A DNA stretch of 64,000 nt from Bacteroidales bacterium (GCA_017554325.1 JAFZIP010000011.1:124001-188000); one strand, 5' to 3'. Shown: positions 49,915 through 58,986, numbered from the stretch's first letter. Notes: a model not told the origin generated them from the sequence alone. Program-made: numbers and translations.

Positions 49915-49940
49915 AATATCAACGTCATTTTGTTGATATT
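49915..49940. promoter_or_regulatory. Inverted repeat upstream of nrdJ
   Basis: AATATCAAC (49915-49923) and GTTGATATT (49932-49940) are perfect nine-base arms with an eight-base spacer, about 40 nt upstream of the promoter box at 49979. A regulator site is likely, but the NrdR consensus is not matched. Confidence 0.45.
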
Positions 49941-49978
49941 ATAGGGCTGGGTGTCCCGTGAAATAGGTATCAAATTTC

Positions 49979-49986
49979 TATTTTTG
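49979..49986 (+). promoter_or_regulatory. Promoter of nrdJ (TATTTTTG)
   Basis: TATTTTTG, giving a leader of about 135 nt. The leader holds a second inverted repeat, AAAAATTTT (50044-50052) with AAAATTTTT (50060-50068). Confidence 0.5.
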
Positions 49987-50127
49987 AAAACTCGTAAGAA
50001 TCGCGTGAAAGAATTCACAATTACTTATTAGACAATAGCTTGTAAAAATTTTTCCGAGCAAAATTTTTCATTGCCGGTTCTTTTTGGATAGAAATAGTAA
50101 AAAACCAACACAATATCAGGAACGCCT

Positions 50128-52845
50128 ATGAATGATAATTTATCCCTTTTCAATTTTGAGGAGGACCACACAGCAGAAGAAATCGTGGATGTGCAGAAAG
50201 AAGCAGCCGCTGAATTGATTCATTCCCGTGAGCAGGTCATGCAGAAAATGGCCCAATCGATGAACATGGAAAACAATTTTGAGGCTGTGGAAGAGGAGAA
50301 AACCGAGAAAACGATTTATCAAAAAACCGAGATTTTTCCGGATGTCGTGAAGTACTTCGGTGGCGATGAGCTGGCCGCTGGCGTCTGGATCGACAAGTAT
50401 GCCCTCAAGGACAGAAACGGCAACATCATGGAGCGAACACCCGAAGACATGCACCATCGTATGGCTTCCGAGTTCGCCCGCATCGAGAAGCGTTATGTGC
50501 ACCCGATGAGCGAGGAGCTGATTTTCTCCTTGTTCGACAAGTTCAAATACGTCATTCCGCAGGGCAGCCCCATGGCCGGCATAGGCAACCGAGACCAGAT
50601 TGTATCCCTGTCCAACTGTTTTGTGATTGGTAATGACGACAACTCCGACTCCTACGGTGGTATCATGAAAATGGACGAGGAGCAGGTGCAGTTGATGAAA
50701 CGCCGTGGCGGTGTGGGCCACGACCTTTCCGACATTCGTCCCTCCGGCAGTCATGTGCAGAACTGCGCGCTCACATCTACCGGCGTAGTGCCGTTCATGG
50801 AGCGCTTTTCAAACTCCACCCGCGAAGTGGCCCAGGATGGCCGTCGCGGCGCCCTGATGTTGACCATCTCCATCAAACACCCCGACTCTGAGAAGTTCAT
50901 TGATGCGAAGATGACGGAAGGTAAGGTTACCGGAGCCAATGTTTCCGTGAAAGTGGATGATGAATTCATGAAGGCTGCCAAGAACGGCACGCCCTACATG
51001 CAGCAATACCCCATCCGTTCCGACAATCCTCAGTACACTCAGGAGGTTGACGCTCCCAAATTGTGGAAGAAGATTATTCACAATGCTTGGAAATCCGCTG
51101 AACCGGGCATCCTGTTCTGGGACACCATTCAACGTGAGTCAGTTCCGGATTGTTATAAAACGGAAGGCTTCGAGACTGTCTCCACCAACCCCTGCGGCGA
51201 AATTCCGCTTTGTCCGTACGATAGCTGCCGCCTCATTGCCATGAACCTTTACAGCTACGTGGAGAACCCGTTCACAGACAAGGCCTATTTCAACATGCCC
51301 CTCTTCAAGGAACATGTCCAATATGCCCAGCGTCTGATGGACGACCTCATTGACCTTGAGCTGGAGAAGATTGACCAGATTCTGGCCAAGATTGATAGCG
51401 ACCCCGAAGGCGAGGATGTGAAACGCGTGGAGAGAGAGCTCTGGCTCAAGATCCGCCGCCAGTCCACCAAGGGCCGTCGTACTGGTTTGGGTATCACCGC
51501 CGAGGGCGACATGCTGGCCGCTCTGAACATCCGCTACGGCTCCGATGAAGGTAACGCCTTCTCCACCGAAGTACACAAACAACTGGCTTTGGCCGCTTAT
51601 CGTTCCTCTGTCAACATGGCCAAGGAACGTGGCGCGTTCCCAGTCTATAGCTGCATCAAGGAAGGTCACAATCCGTTCATCCAAAGAATCCAGAAAGCTG
51701 ATCCGAAGCTTTACGAAGATATGATCCGCTATGGTCGTAGAAACATTGCCCTGCTGACCATCGCTCCGACTGGTAGTGTGAGCATTTGCACGCAGACGAC
51801 CTCTGGCCTAGAACCTGCTTTCAATGTCTTCTACAAACGCAGAAGAAAAGTGAACCCCAACGACATGTCCATCAAGAAAAACACCGTGAAGGATACGATG
51901 GGCGACAGCTTTGAGGAGTACATTGTGTTCCATCAGAAGTTTGTCACATGGGCGGAAACACAAGGCTACACCTACGAGCAGATGACCACCATGAGCGAGA
52001 AGGAGATTCAGGATCTGATGCAGAAGTCACCGTATTACAAGGCTACAGCAGCCGATACGGACTACATCAAGAAAGTGGAACTCCAGGGCTCAGTGCAAAA
52101 GTGGGTGGATCACTCCATCTCTGTCACCGTCAACCTGCCGAACAGTATAGACGAGCAGACAGTGGCCGACCTCTACATGAAAGCTTGGGAATCCGGTTGC
52201 AAAGGCCTTACCGTGTATCGCGAGGGCTCCCGTGACGGTGTGTTGATTACGGCCAGCAAAGATGAGAAGAAACCTGAGAAACAGGAAAAACCCAAAAATT
52301 TCAAACGCCCGAAAGAATTGCAGGCGGATGTCATCCATTTTAAAAATAACAGCGAAGATTGGGTGGCCTATATCGGTATTTTTGATGGCAAGCCGTACGA
52401 AATCTTTACTGGTAAGACGGGTGACGAAAGCTTCCTGTTGCCCAAGTGGGTGGATCATGGTATCATCGTCAAGAACAGACATGAAGACGGTACTAAATCC
52501 TACGATTTCAAGTATTTGGACAAAGCGGGCTACGAAGTGATCCTGCGTGGTCTGGACCGTTGTTTCGACCAAGAGTTCTGGAATTATGCCAAGATGACCT
52601 CTGCATTGTTGCGCAACGGAATTCCCGTAAACAACATCGTCAGCATTATCTCCGGCCTCAATTTCCGTCAAGAGAGTATCAATTCCTGGCGTAACGGTGT
52701 GTGCCGAGCTTTGAAGAAATTCGTCCAGGACGGCACCAAGCAGAAAGGTGTGGAATGTCCCAACTGTCATCAACACGACACGATGGAGTTCAAAGAAGGA
52801 TGCCTGGTGTGCTCCAACTGCGGTTACTCCAAGTGCGGTTCCTAA
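50128..52845 (+). CDS. nrdJ: Adenosylcobalamin-dependent (class II) ribonucleoside-diphosphate reductase
   Basis: Reduces ribonucleotides to deoxyribonucleotides with coenzyme B12 as radical source, without oxygen and without a small subunit. 905 residues. SLSNCFVIGNDDNSD gives the first redox cysteine region, STNPCGEIPLCPYDSC holds the active-site NPCGE motif, and IAPTGSVSICTQTTSGLEPAF follows. The tail carries GVECPNCHQHDTMEF and CLVCSNCGYSKCG, a zinc-ribbon plus CxxC end that regenerates the active site. The N-terminal 60 residues are acidic and not part of the core. No cobalamin riboswitch is seen upstream. Complete. Confidence 0.96.
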   Translation: MNDNLSLFNFEEDHTAEEIVDVQKEAAAELIHSREQVMQKMAQSMNMENNFEAVEEEKTEKTIYQKTEIFPDVVKYFGGDELAAGVWIDKYALKDRNGNIMERTPEDMHHRMASEFARIEKRYVHPMSEELIFSLFDKFKYVIPQGSPMAGIGNRDQIVSLSNCFVIGNDDNSDSYGGIMKMDEEQVQLMKRRGGVGHDLSDIRPSGSHVQNCALTSTGVVPFMERFSNSTREVAQDGRRGALMLTISIKHPDSEKFIDAKMTEGKVTGANVSVKVDDEFMKAAKNGTPYMQQYPIRSDNPQYTQEVDAPKLWKKIIHNAWKSAEPGILFWDTIQRESVPDCYKTEGFETVSTNPCGEIPLCPYDSCRLIAMNLYSYVENPFTDKAYFNMPLFKEHVQYAQRLMDDLIDLELEKIDQILAKIDSDPEGEDVKRVERELWLKIRRQSTKGRRTGLGITAEGDMLAALNIRYGSDEGNAFSTEVHKQLALAAYRSSVNMAKERGAFPVYSCIKEGHNPFIQRIQKADPKLYEDMIRYGRRNIALLTIAPTGSVSICTQTTSGLEPAFNVFYKRRRKVNPNDMSIKKNTVKDTMGDSFEEYIVFHQKFVTWAETQGYTYEQMTTMSEKEIQDLMQKSPYYKATAADTDYIKKVELQGSVQKWVDHSISVTVNLPNSIDEQTVADLYMKAWESGCKGLTVYREGSRDGVLITASKDEKKPEKQEKPKNFKRPKELQADVIHFKNNSEDWVAYIGIFDGKPYEIFTGKTGDESFLLPKWVDHGIIVKNRHEDGTKSYDFKYLDKAGYEVILRGLDRCFDQEFWNYAKMTSALLRNGIPVNNIVSIISGLNFRQESINSWRNGVCRALKKFVQDGTKQKGVECPNCHQHDTMEFKEGCLVCSNCGYSKCGS

Positions 52846-52871
52846 AGAATCCTTAACCTATTTCAATATAT

Positions 52872-53600
52872 ATGGCCGATAGTAAAATCGTCAACCTCTA
52901 TATTCCTTGCCAGATGGACTTGTTCCAATCTGGCACGGCATATAGTGCAATGTCGGTTCTGGAGCGCATCGGCGACCGCTGTCAGTATTTTGAGGAGCAG
53001 ACCTGCTGTGGATGTCGTTTTTATTTGGAAGGAGAGATTGTCTATGCAAAGGATCTGGCCATCAACGTGTTGGATTGCTACGACGAGAAACTTCCGTTCA
53101 TCATTCCTGACAGCACCTGTGCTGGCTTCATAAAGACGCAATACAAGCATTTGCTCAAGAACGCCTATACGCCCACGAAGCTGGCTACTTTCACCCAAAA
53201 CGTGCATGAGTTGTGCGATTATATCGTGAATGTGAAGCATATTGAAAGTCTGAACAACTATTTTGGACACAAGGTGTTCTATTTCAAGTCATGCTCGGCG
53301 CGCAATGTTTACCCTGCTAACGATGCGCCGGAGACGCTTTTGCGGAACACGCGCGGGTTGGAATTGCTGATGGATGACGACATCCACGGATGCTGCGGCG
53401 CAAATGGCCGTTTCTCCAAGGTGAACCCGGCTGCCGCCGAAGGCCTCATGGGTGAGATTATCAGCAAAATCATCAACATGGGAGCAGAGTATATCACCTC
53501 TACTGACATCCGCTGCCTTCAGCATTTGGATGCTTACAAAGTTGCACACGCTGTGGACATCGAAATCATCCACATCGCCGATATTCTGAAAGGGGAGTAA
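52872..53600 (+). CDS. CCG-domain (LutA/YkgE-like) iron-sulfur or redox protein
   Basis: A 242-residue protein with two CCG-type modules. The first reads LYIPCQMDLF ... EEQTCCGCRF; the second reads SCSARN ... HGCCGANGRFS. In LutA and heterodisulfide reductase HdrB such Cys-Cys-Gly motifs bind an unusual [4Fe-4S] cluster. DSTCAGFIKTQY is the middle motif. The lactate utilisation partners LutB and LutC are absent, so its partner is unknown. It starts 26 nt after nrdJ and is probably co-transcribed with it. Confidence 0.85.
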   Translation: MADSKIVNLYIPCQMDLFQSGTAYSAMSVLERIGDRCQYFEEQTCCGCRFYLEGEIVYAKDLAINVLDCYDEKLPFIIPDSTCAGFIKTQYKHLLKNAYTPTKLATFTQNVHELCDYIVNVKHIESLNNYFGHKVFYFKSCSARNVYPANDAPETLLRNTRGLELLMDDDIHGCCGANGRFSKVNPAAAEGLMGEIISKIINMGAEYITSTDIRCLQHLDAYKVAHAVDIEIIHIADILKGE

Positions 53601-53605
53601 GCGGT

Positions 53606-55339
53606 TTACATATTCACCACCTTGAAAGTCTTTCTTTTTCCGTCTTGTATGACCGTTACAAGATACATGCCCTTTTTCCAATCGGAAGAGGTAACAGATA
53701 AAGACTCTTCAGTGCTTTCTGCTTGATATACCAGTTGTCCGGTTATGGAATGGACTTCCACTGCCATGGTTTTGCCACTCTCATTGCGGAGTGTAAACTG
53801 ACCGCCGGAGACAGGGTTGGGAGAAAGAGTGACAGGCGCCGTTTCATAATCTTCCACTGCTTCGGTAAAATTGATAACCGCCACGTATGTCCGGCTTGTG
53901 CCGTGCGGCGTGGTCAAGGTGTAGCTGACAGGCTGGGTGAAGTCCTGCGGATTATCCAGTTCAGGAGAGCAGGTAACGCCCAGAGGCAGGCCGACGTGTG
54001 GTCTTATTTGCCAGAAACCCATATCTGGCACACCATTATATGTGCCATAAATGGTGTCGCTGTCTTGCGATAAGTCAAAAACAATATCTTGGTAACCCGT
54101 ATTGTCGTCATATATGTGAACAATGAAATATAAAAACTTCGGTTCTATTTCCATAATTGGACTGTAGGTCACGAGTCCGTAGCTGCTGTTATCGATCTGG
54201 TGATAAATAACATCTTCCGCGTGAGTTACATCGTTGTTGCCCCAGTAGTTGCCGATGGCACTCATGTTGCAGCTGGAATTGTTGTAAAGTTCATATTCTA
54301 TATTGTTGTTGCCGTTGTCGTAAAGCACATTTTCGCCGGGGTCTTCCGCTGTGCCCATGTCAATGTTGTGGTTGTAAATGGCCGTAATACCCCACAAATT
54401 TCCATGGATGAGGTTCCGGCGGATTTTGGCTCCGCAAGAGGTAGTGGTACCATAGATGCTGATGCCGCTGCCGCCGTTGTTGGGATTGGTTTCCAAGTTG
54501 TTGTTTCGGATGATATTGTCTTCTATGATGGCGTATATGTTTGTGCCGTTTTGGGTGTAGCCATAACGGTTATTCTCAATCACATTGCCACTCACCAACA
54601 GCACCGTATTGCTGGCTCCCATGTTCATGATGCCGATACCGCCCGACATGTTCTGTGCTACACCTTCAATATAGTTACCCATAATGACGATGGTGTCTTG
54701 GTCACCAGGTCCAATGTTGATTTGTGGTACGTTGGCATTACTTAAATCGTTGTTTTGAAAATAGTTACCGATAATCTTCGGGGATCCAGCTGTATTAACC
54801 GCAGAGGTGATAGCCGCTTTTTGGTTATCGTGGAAATAGCAATTCTGAATAGTCGGGTTGCAGTTCATATAGTTAATGACCGCATCGCTGAAATTGGAAA
54901 ATACACAGTTGTCAAACTGGACTTGGCCGGAATTGAATAGCTGGATTTGATGTCCGTATTGGAACACAACATTTGAAAGATTTGCCGTTGCTGCATTGCC
55001 TACGCAGAGTGTAAAAAAGGATGTACCCGTAGTGTCGCCAGAGATAAACAGTTGATTGACACGGTCTTGGGTCAAAATCGCACCGTTGATGGTTATGGTA
55101 ACACCGTTATCTATCAGAATATCATTAGTCGGACTTTCCAAACATAAAATATCGTTGGCAGAAATGGTAATATTTTGATGAATTTGAAATGTTCCGCTTT
55201 GCGGGCTGCTGACTGCAGGATATGCGGATATGCATAAAGAGGACAAGCTATAATACGTCCCGTTGCCCGGGCTAACCCATTGTCCGAAAGCAGTAAGAGA
55301 AACGATAGTAGCGACAAATAAGCTAAAAATTCTTTTCAT
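53606..55339 (-). CDS. Surface protein with right-handed beta-helix and T9SS type A sorting domain
   Basis: A 577-residue exported protein. After the signal peptide (LFVATIVSLTAFGQ) come repeated short strands with Asn/Gly turns (IIGNYFQNND, ENNRYGYTQNGTNIYAII split as NRYGYTQNG, IRNNNLETN), the pattern of a parallel beta-helix (about residues 80-350). The end is a T9SS sorting domain: TLSPNPVSGGQFTL, VEVHSITGQLVYQ and GMYLVTVIQDGKRKTFKV. Ligand unknown; such helices often bind or cleave polysaccharides. It converges with the CCG-domain gene 5 nt away and has its own promoter. Confidence 0.88.
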   Translation of the reverse strand: MKRIFSLFVATIVSLTAFGQWVSPGNGTYYSLSSLCISAYPAVSSPQSGTFQIHQNITISANDILCLESPTNDILIDNGVTITINGAILTQDRVNQLFISGDTTGTSFFTLCVGNAATANLSNVVFQYGHQIQLFNSGQVQFDNCVFSNFSDAVINYMNCNPTIQNCYFHDNQKAAITSAVNTAGSPKIIGNYFQNNDLSNANVPQINIGPGDQDTIVIMGNYIEGVAQNMSGGIGIMNMGASNTVLLVSGNVIENNRYGYTQNGTNIYAIIEDNIIRNNNLETNPNNGGSGISIYGTTTSCGAKIRRNLIHGNLWGITAIYNHNIDMGTAEDPGENVLYDNGNNNIEYELYNNSSCNMSAIGNYWGNNDVTHAEDVIYHQIDNSSYGLVTYSPIMEIEPKFLYFIVHIYDDNTGYQDIVFDLSQDSDTIYGTYNGVPDMGFWQIRPHVGLPLGVTCSPELDNPQDFTQPVSYTLTTPHGTSRTYVAVINFTEAVEDYETAPVTLSPNPVSGGQFTLRNESGKTMAVEVHSITGQLVYQAESTEESLSVTSSDWKKGMYLVTVIQDGKRKTFKVVNM

Positions 55340-55374
55340 ATCTTTTGGTTTTTGAAGACACTTCTTTTGGGCTG

Positions 55375-55382
55375 CAAAGCTA
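55375..55382 (-). promoter_or_regulatory. Promoter of the beta-helix protein gene (minus strand)
   Basis: TAGCTTTG on the minus strand, 35 nt before the start codon at 55339. Confidence 0.5.
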
Positions 55383-55530
55383 AAAAATAAAATGAATTGA
55401 CAGATATTAATATGAATAAAGAATAGAAATAATTTTTGGCAAATTATTTGCTTAATACTACGCCGCGGTTGTGTGAAAACAGGACCGCTGTAGGTGTATG
55501 GAATGATAAATAATTAAAAATAAACATATT

Positions 55531-56154
55531 ATGGAACAAGAAGAGAATGTAAACCAACAACAAGAACCCATTGAAAACAATGAGGTTTTGGACGAAAAAG
55601 ATTCTCAAACTGACAATTTGTCGGAGAAAACTGACACTCCGAAAAAAGGTGGAATGTTTTCCAGAAAGAATAACAAGGAGAAAGAGAAAATTAACAACTT
55701 GGAAGAACAGATTGAAAAACTGAAAGAAGAAAAGGCCGAATTGAACGACCGTTTCCTGCGTCTCTATTCCGAGTTTGACAACTATAAAAAACGGGTTGGA
55801 AAAGAAAAATTGGATTTGATTTCCACCGCCTCCGAGAAGGTTTTTGTGAATCTTTTACCCATCATAGATGATTTTGAAAGAGCCATTGCAGCCAACGAAA
55901 AGGTGGAGGATATCAATGCAATAAAAGAAGGATTTAATCTGATTTACAACAAGATGCTACAATTGCTGAAGCGTTTTGATGTGGAAGAAATCCCTGCCAA
56001 AGGCGAAGAGTTCAACACCGATTTCCATGAGGCAGTGACCCATTTTCCTACGGAAAAAGAAGAGGATAAGGGCAAAGTTATCGATGTAACCGAGAAGGGT
56101 TACAAAATCAAAGACAAAGTTATCCGTTATTCCAAGGTCGTTGTCGGCCAATAA
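55531..56154 (+). CDS. grpE: Nucleotide exchange factor GrpE
   Basis: Releases ADP from DnaK. The 207-residue protein starts with a low-complexity acidic region (about 1-60), followed by the long dimerising helix (EEQIEKLKEEKAELNDRFLRLYSEFDNYKKR, here EEQIEKLKEEKAELNDRF and LYSEFDNYKKR) and the beta domain (PAKGEEFNTDFHEAVTHFPT, with KGYKIKDKVIRYSKVVV at the end). Directly followed by dnaJ. dnaK is elsewhere. The promoter is not obvious. Confidence 0.96.
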   Translation: MEQEENVNQQQEPIENNEVLDEKDSQTDNLSEKTDTPKKGGMFSRKNNKEKEKINNLEEQIEKLKEEKAELNDRFLRLYSEFDNYKKRVGKEKLDLISTASEKVFVNLLPIIDDFERAIAANEKVEDINAIKEGFNLIYNKMLQLLKRFDVEEIPAKGEEFNTDFHEAVTHFPTEKEEDKGKVIDVTEKGYKIKDKVIRYSKVVVGQ

Positions 56155-56157
56155 TCA

Positions 56158-56185
56158 GTAGAGATGCACGGCCGTGCGTCTCCAC
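56158..56185. repeat. Short palindromic repeat, GTAGAGACG family, between grpE and dnaJ
   Basis: GTAGAGATGCACGG with CCGTGCGTCTCCAC; two mismatched pairs compared with the perfect copy at 43145. It lies 3 nt after the grpE stop and 14 nt before the dnaJ start, so it will be within the operon transcript as a hairpin. Confidence 0.75.
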
Positions 56186-56199
56186 CACAATAGAATATT

Positions 56200-57378
56200 A
56201 TGGCAGAAAAAAGAGATTATTACGAAGTGCTGGGCGTTGACAAAAATGCGTCAGCAGATGAAATAAAAAAGGCATACCGAAAGTGTGCCATGCAGTACCA
56301 TCCTGACCGCTGGGTGAATGGAACCGAGCAGGAAAAGAAAGATGCAGAAGAGAAGTTCAAAGAGGCTGCAGAAGCGTACGATGTGCTGAGCAATCCGGAC
56401 AAGAAGTCGCGGTACGACCAGTTCGGTCATGCAGGCATGGGCGGTGCGGCCTCCGATTTTTCAGGCTTTGACATCAGTGACATATTCTCGCATTTTGCTG
56501 ATGTGTTCGGTGGCGCGGCTGGCGGCGGGTTCAGCTTTGGCGACCTGTTCGGCGGTGGCGGAATGAGCGGTGGCCAGCGCGTGCGCAAAGGCGGCAATAT
56601 CCGCATCAAAGTGAAACTGACCCTTGAAGAGGTGGCAAAACCTACCGAGAAAAAGGTGAAAATCAACAAATATATTGCCTGTGAACACTGCCATGGCACC
56701 GGCGCAAAAGATGAGCATAGCAAGGAGACTTGCCCTACTTGCAAAGGACGTGGTCAGGTGTATCGTCAGCAGCGCAGCATGTTCGGCATCATCCAGCAAG
56801 CCTCCGTGTGTCCGCAGTGCAACGGCTCCGGCGAGATCATCAAGAATCCCTGTCCGCACTGCCACGGCAATGGTATCGTTCAGGGCGAAGAGGTCATCCA
56901 ACTCACCATCCCTGCTGGCGTGGACAACGGCATGCAGCTCACGGTGCGTGGCAAAGGGCACGCAGCTGCCAACGGCGGCATAAACGGCGACCTCTTAGTG
57001 GCTATCGAAGTGGCCGATCATGACGTGTTTGAACGTGATGGCAACAACCTCTATCTCAACTACTACATCACCTTCCCGCAGGCTGCACTCGGCTCCACAG
57101 TGGAAATCCCGACCCTCAACGGCAAAGCCAAGATCAAAATCGCGGCAGGCACGCAGGGCGGACAAGTTCTCCGTTTGCAAGGCAAAGGTTTACCTGAACT
57201 CAACTCCCGCAATGTGGGCGACTTGATTGTCAATGTGAATGTCTGGACGCCGAAGAGTCTGACACGCGAAGAAAAAGAAACGCTGGAGAAACTGAGCACG
57301 CATGAGAACTTCGTGCCCAAGCCTGGCAAAAGCGAAAGAAGTGTTTTCAACCGCGTAAGGCAGTTCTTCAGAGACTAA
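56200..57378 (+). CDS. dnaJ: Chaperone protein DnaJ
   Basis: Delivers unfolded proteins to DnaK and stimulates its ATPase. 392 residues in standard order: J domain (YYEVLGVDKNASADEIKKAY, with HPD at about residue 33-35), a Gly/Phe-rich region (GGAAGGGFSFGDLFGGGG), four CxxCxGxG zinc repeats (CEHCHGTGA, CPTCKGRGQ, CPQCNGSGE, CPHCHGNGI), and the substrate-binding C-terminal domains (GVDNGMQLTVRGKG, GKGLPELNS). Complete and coupled to grpE. Confidence 0.97.
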   Translation: MAEKRDYYEVLGVDKNASADEIKKAYRKCAMQYHPDRWVNGTEQEKKDAEEKFKEAAEAYDVLSNPDKKSRYDQFGHAGMGGAASDFSGFDISDIFSHFADVFGGAAGGGFSFGDLFGGGGMSGGQRVRKGGNIRIKVKLTLEEVAKPTEKKVKINKYIACEHCHGTGAKDEHSKETCPTCKGRGQVYRQQRSMFGIIQQASVCPQCNGSGEIIKNPCPHCHGNGIVQGEEVIQLTIPAGVDNGMQLTVRGKGHAAANGGINGDLLVAIEVADHDVFERDGNNLYLNYYITFPQAALGSTVEIPTLNGKAKIKIAAGTQGGQVLRLQGKGLPELNSRNVGDLIVNVNVWTPKSLTREEKETLEKLSTHENFVPKPGKSERSVFNRVRQFFRD

Positions 57379-57788
57379 AAATCTGTAAGAGGTCGGATTT
57401 CTTCCGTCTCAAAATCTATGGTGAAGAAAAAATGCGCGCTTCCATTGGTTACGCCAAGAATGGGAGCGCGTAATGTTTTGTTGTAGCGTCCGGCTTGCTC
57501 CACCACCGCCTGCGTGATTTCCACCTCCGGGGCTTTGCATTCCACCACCATCCAAGGGTTGCCTTCCGGAGCGAAAACTACCAGATCGTAACGTTTGGTC
57601 AGGCCATTCACGGTGATGGCCCGCTCCACGGAAATGTGCGAAGCGGGGATTTTTTTCCTATTCAGCAGAAACAGGATGAGCTGTTGCCGCACCCGTTCCT
57701 CCGGAGTGAGCACCAGCCATTTTTTGCGGATGGGATCGAATACCTCCTTGCGCCCATCCTTTTCCCGTTGCTTGAAAACGTATTCCAT
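57375..57788 (-). CDS. Stand-alone HsdR N-terminal-like nuclease domain
   Basis: A 137-residue protein with the N-terminal domain of type I restriction subunits but without helicase, HsdM or HsdS. TPEERVRQQLILFLL leads in; KRYDLVVFAPEGNPWMVVECKAPEV is a clean PD-(D/E)XK core (Asp in RYDLV, Glu and Lys in ECK). Such small proteins are widespread in Bacteroidota; their role is unknown, so this is not a restriction system. It overlaps dnaJ by 4 nt at the 3' ends and nspC by one base at the start. Confidence 0.82.
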   Translation of the reverse strand: MEYVFKQREKDGRKEVFDPIRKKWLVLTPEERVRQQLILFLLNRKKIPASHISVERAITVNGLTKRYDLVVFAPEGNPWMVVECKAPEVEITQAVVEQAGRYNKTLRAPILGVTNGSAHFFFTIDFETEEIRPLTDF

Positions 57789-58939
57789 TATCCTAATTTG
57801 GCCTTATATGAAGCATAGTCACCGGGTTCCGACAGCAACTCAAACTCGCCGTCGCGGTGAATCATGCCGATGGAAGGGTGTGCCACGCCGTTGAAAAAGG
57901 TGGTTTTCACCATCGTGTAGTGGATCATGTCGTCGAACACGATGCGGTCGCCGACCTCCAGCGGCTCGTCAAAGGCGAAGTCGCCCATGCCGATGTAGTC
58001 GCCGGCCAGACAGGAGCACCCTCCGAGGCGATAGACATATTTGTCCTTTTCAGTGGGTTCGTGCGCGCCGAGCACAGTGGGCTTGTAGGGCATTTCCAGA
58101 CAATCGGGCATGTGGCACGCGAAGGAGACATTGAGCATCGCGATTTTAATACCCTTGTTCACCACAATGTCCTCCACCGTTGAAGTAAGTACGCCGGTTT
58201 GCCAACCCACGGCCTCGCCTGGCTCTAGGATTACCTCTTCCAAATTGGGATAGCGACTGCGGAAGTCTTTCAGCATCTGGATGAGGTGAGGAATGTTATA
58301 GTCAGCTCGGGTGATGTGGTGTCCCCCACCGAAGTTCACCCACTTGCATTGGCGGATATATTTTTCAAAGCGTTGTTCAAAGGCTTCCAGGCAGTGTTCC
58401 AGCGCATAGCTGTCGTTTTCACAAAGCACATGGAAATGCAGGCCCTCGATACCCTCGGGCAGGTTTTCGGGCATGTCTTCGGCCAAGATGCCCAAGCGTG
58501 AGCCAGGCAGCGCAGGATTGTAAAGGTCAGTCTCGATTTCTGAATATTCGGGGTTCACGCGCAATCCGAAACTCACCTTCTTTGGACTGTTCAATGCAAT
58601 TTCCTTGTACTTGTCCCATTGGCTTAATGAGTTGAAAGTCAAGTGACTGCTATAGATAAGCAGTTGCTGAAACTCATTCTCCAGATACACGGGCGCGTAG
58701 GTGTGTGCGTCGCAGCACATCTCCTCCGAGATCAAGCGTGCCTCGTTGAGTGAGGAAGCGGTGGCACCGGCCAAATAGCTTTTGATGAGTGGAAAGGAGC
58801 GCCAGAAGGACATGCCTTTGAGCGCACAGATGATGGATACGCCTGCCTCTTGTTGAACAAGATCCAGCAGTTGCAAATTCGCTAACAGAGCCTCTTCCGA
58901 GAGGATGTAGCAGGGGGATGGGAGGGTGTCGTAATTCAT
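57788..58939 (-). CDS. nspC: Carboxynorspermidine decarboxylase
   Basis: A PLP-dependent fold III decarboxylase (383 residues) that turns carboxy(nor)spermidine into (nor)spermidine. PSPCYILSEEALLANL, IICALKGMSFW (PLP lysine in ALK), GATASSLNEA, FHVLCEND, VNFGGGHHITRADYN and LEPGEAVGWQTG are the family blocks; the C-terminal GCSCLAGDYIG contains the active-site Cys/Asp region. It pairs functionally with the dehydrogenase at 46349-47554. The stop/start overlap with the HsdR-N-like gene points to a shared transcript. Confidence 0.94.
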   Translation of the reverse strand: MNYDTLPSPCYILSEEALLANLQLLDLVQQEAGVSIICALKGMSFWRSFPLIKSYLAGATASSLNEARLISEEMCCDAHTYAPVYLENEFQQLLIYSSHLTFNSLSQWDKYKEIALNSPKKVSFGLRVNPEYSEIETDLYNPALPGSRLGILAEDMPENLPEGIEGLHFHVLCENDSYALEHCLEAFEQRFEKYIRQCKWVNFGGGHHITRADYNIPHLIQMLKDFRSRYPNLEEVILEPGEAVGWQTGVLTSTVEDIVVNKGIKIAMLNVSFACHMPDCLEMPYKPTVLGAHEPTEKDKYVYRLGGCSCLAGDYIGMGDFAFDEPLEVGDRIVFDDMIHYTMVKTTFFNGVAHPSIGMIHRDGEFELLSEPGDYASYKAKLG

Positions 58940-58986
58940 AATGATGAATTCAGAATTAAGAATTAGCCGTTAGCCATTGGAGGCAG

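Noticed and set aside
49843..50127. Cobalamin riboswitch before nrdJ
   Set aside because: Neither the GGTG.GAATCC segment nor the B12 box is present, although the enzyme needs cobalamin.
57375..57788. Type I restriction-modification system
   Set aside because: Only an HsdR N-terminal-like domain is present; no helicase, methylase or specificity gene lies nearby.
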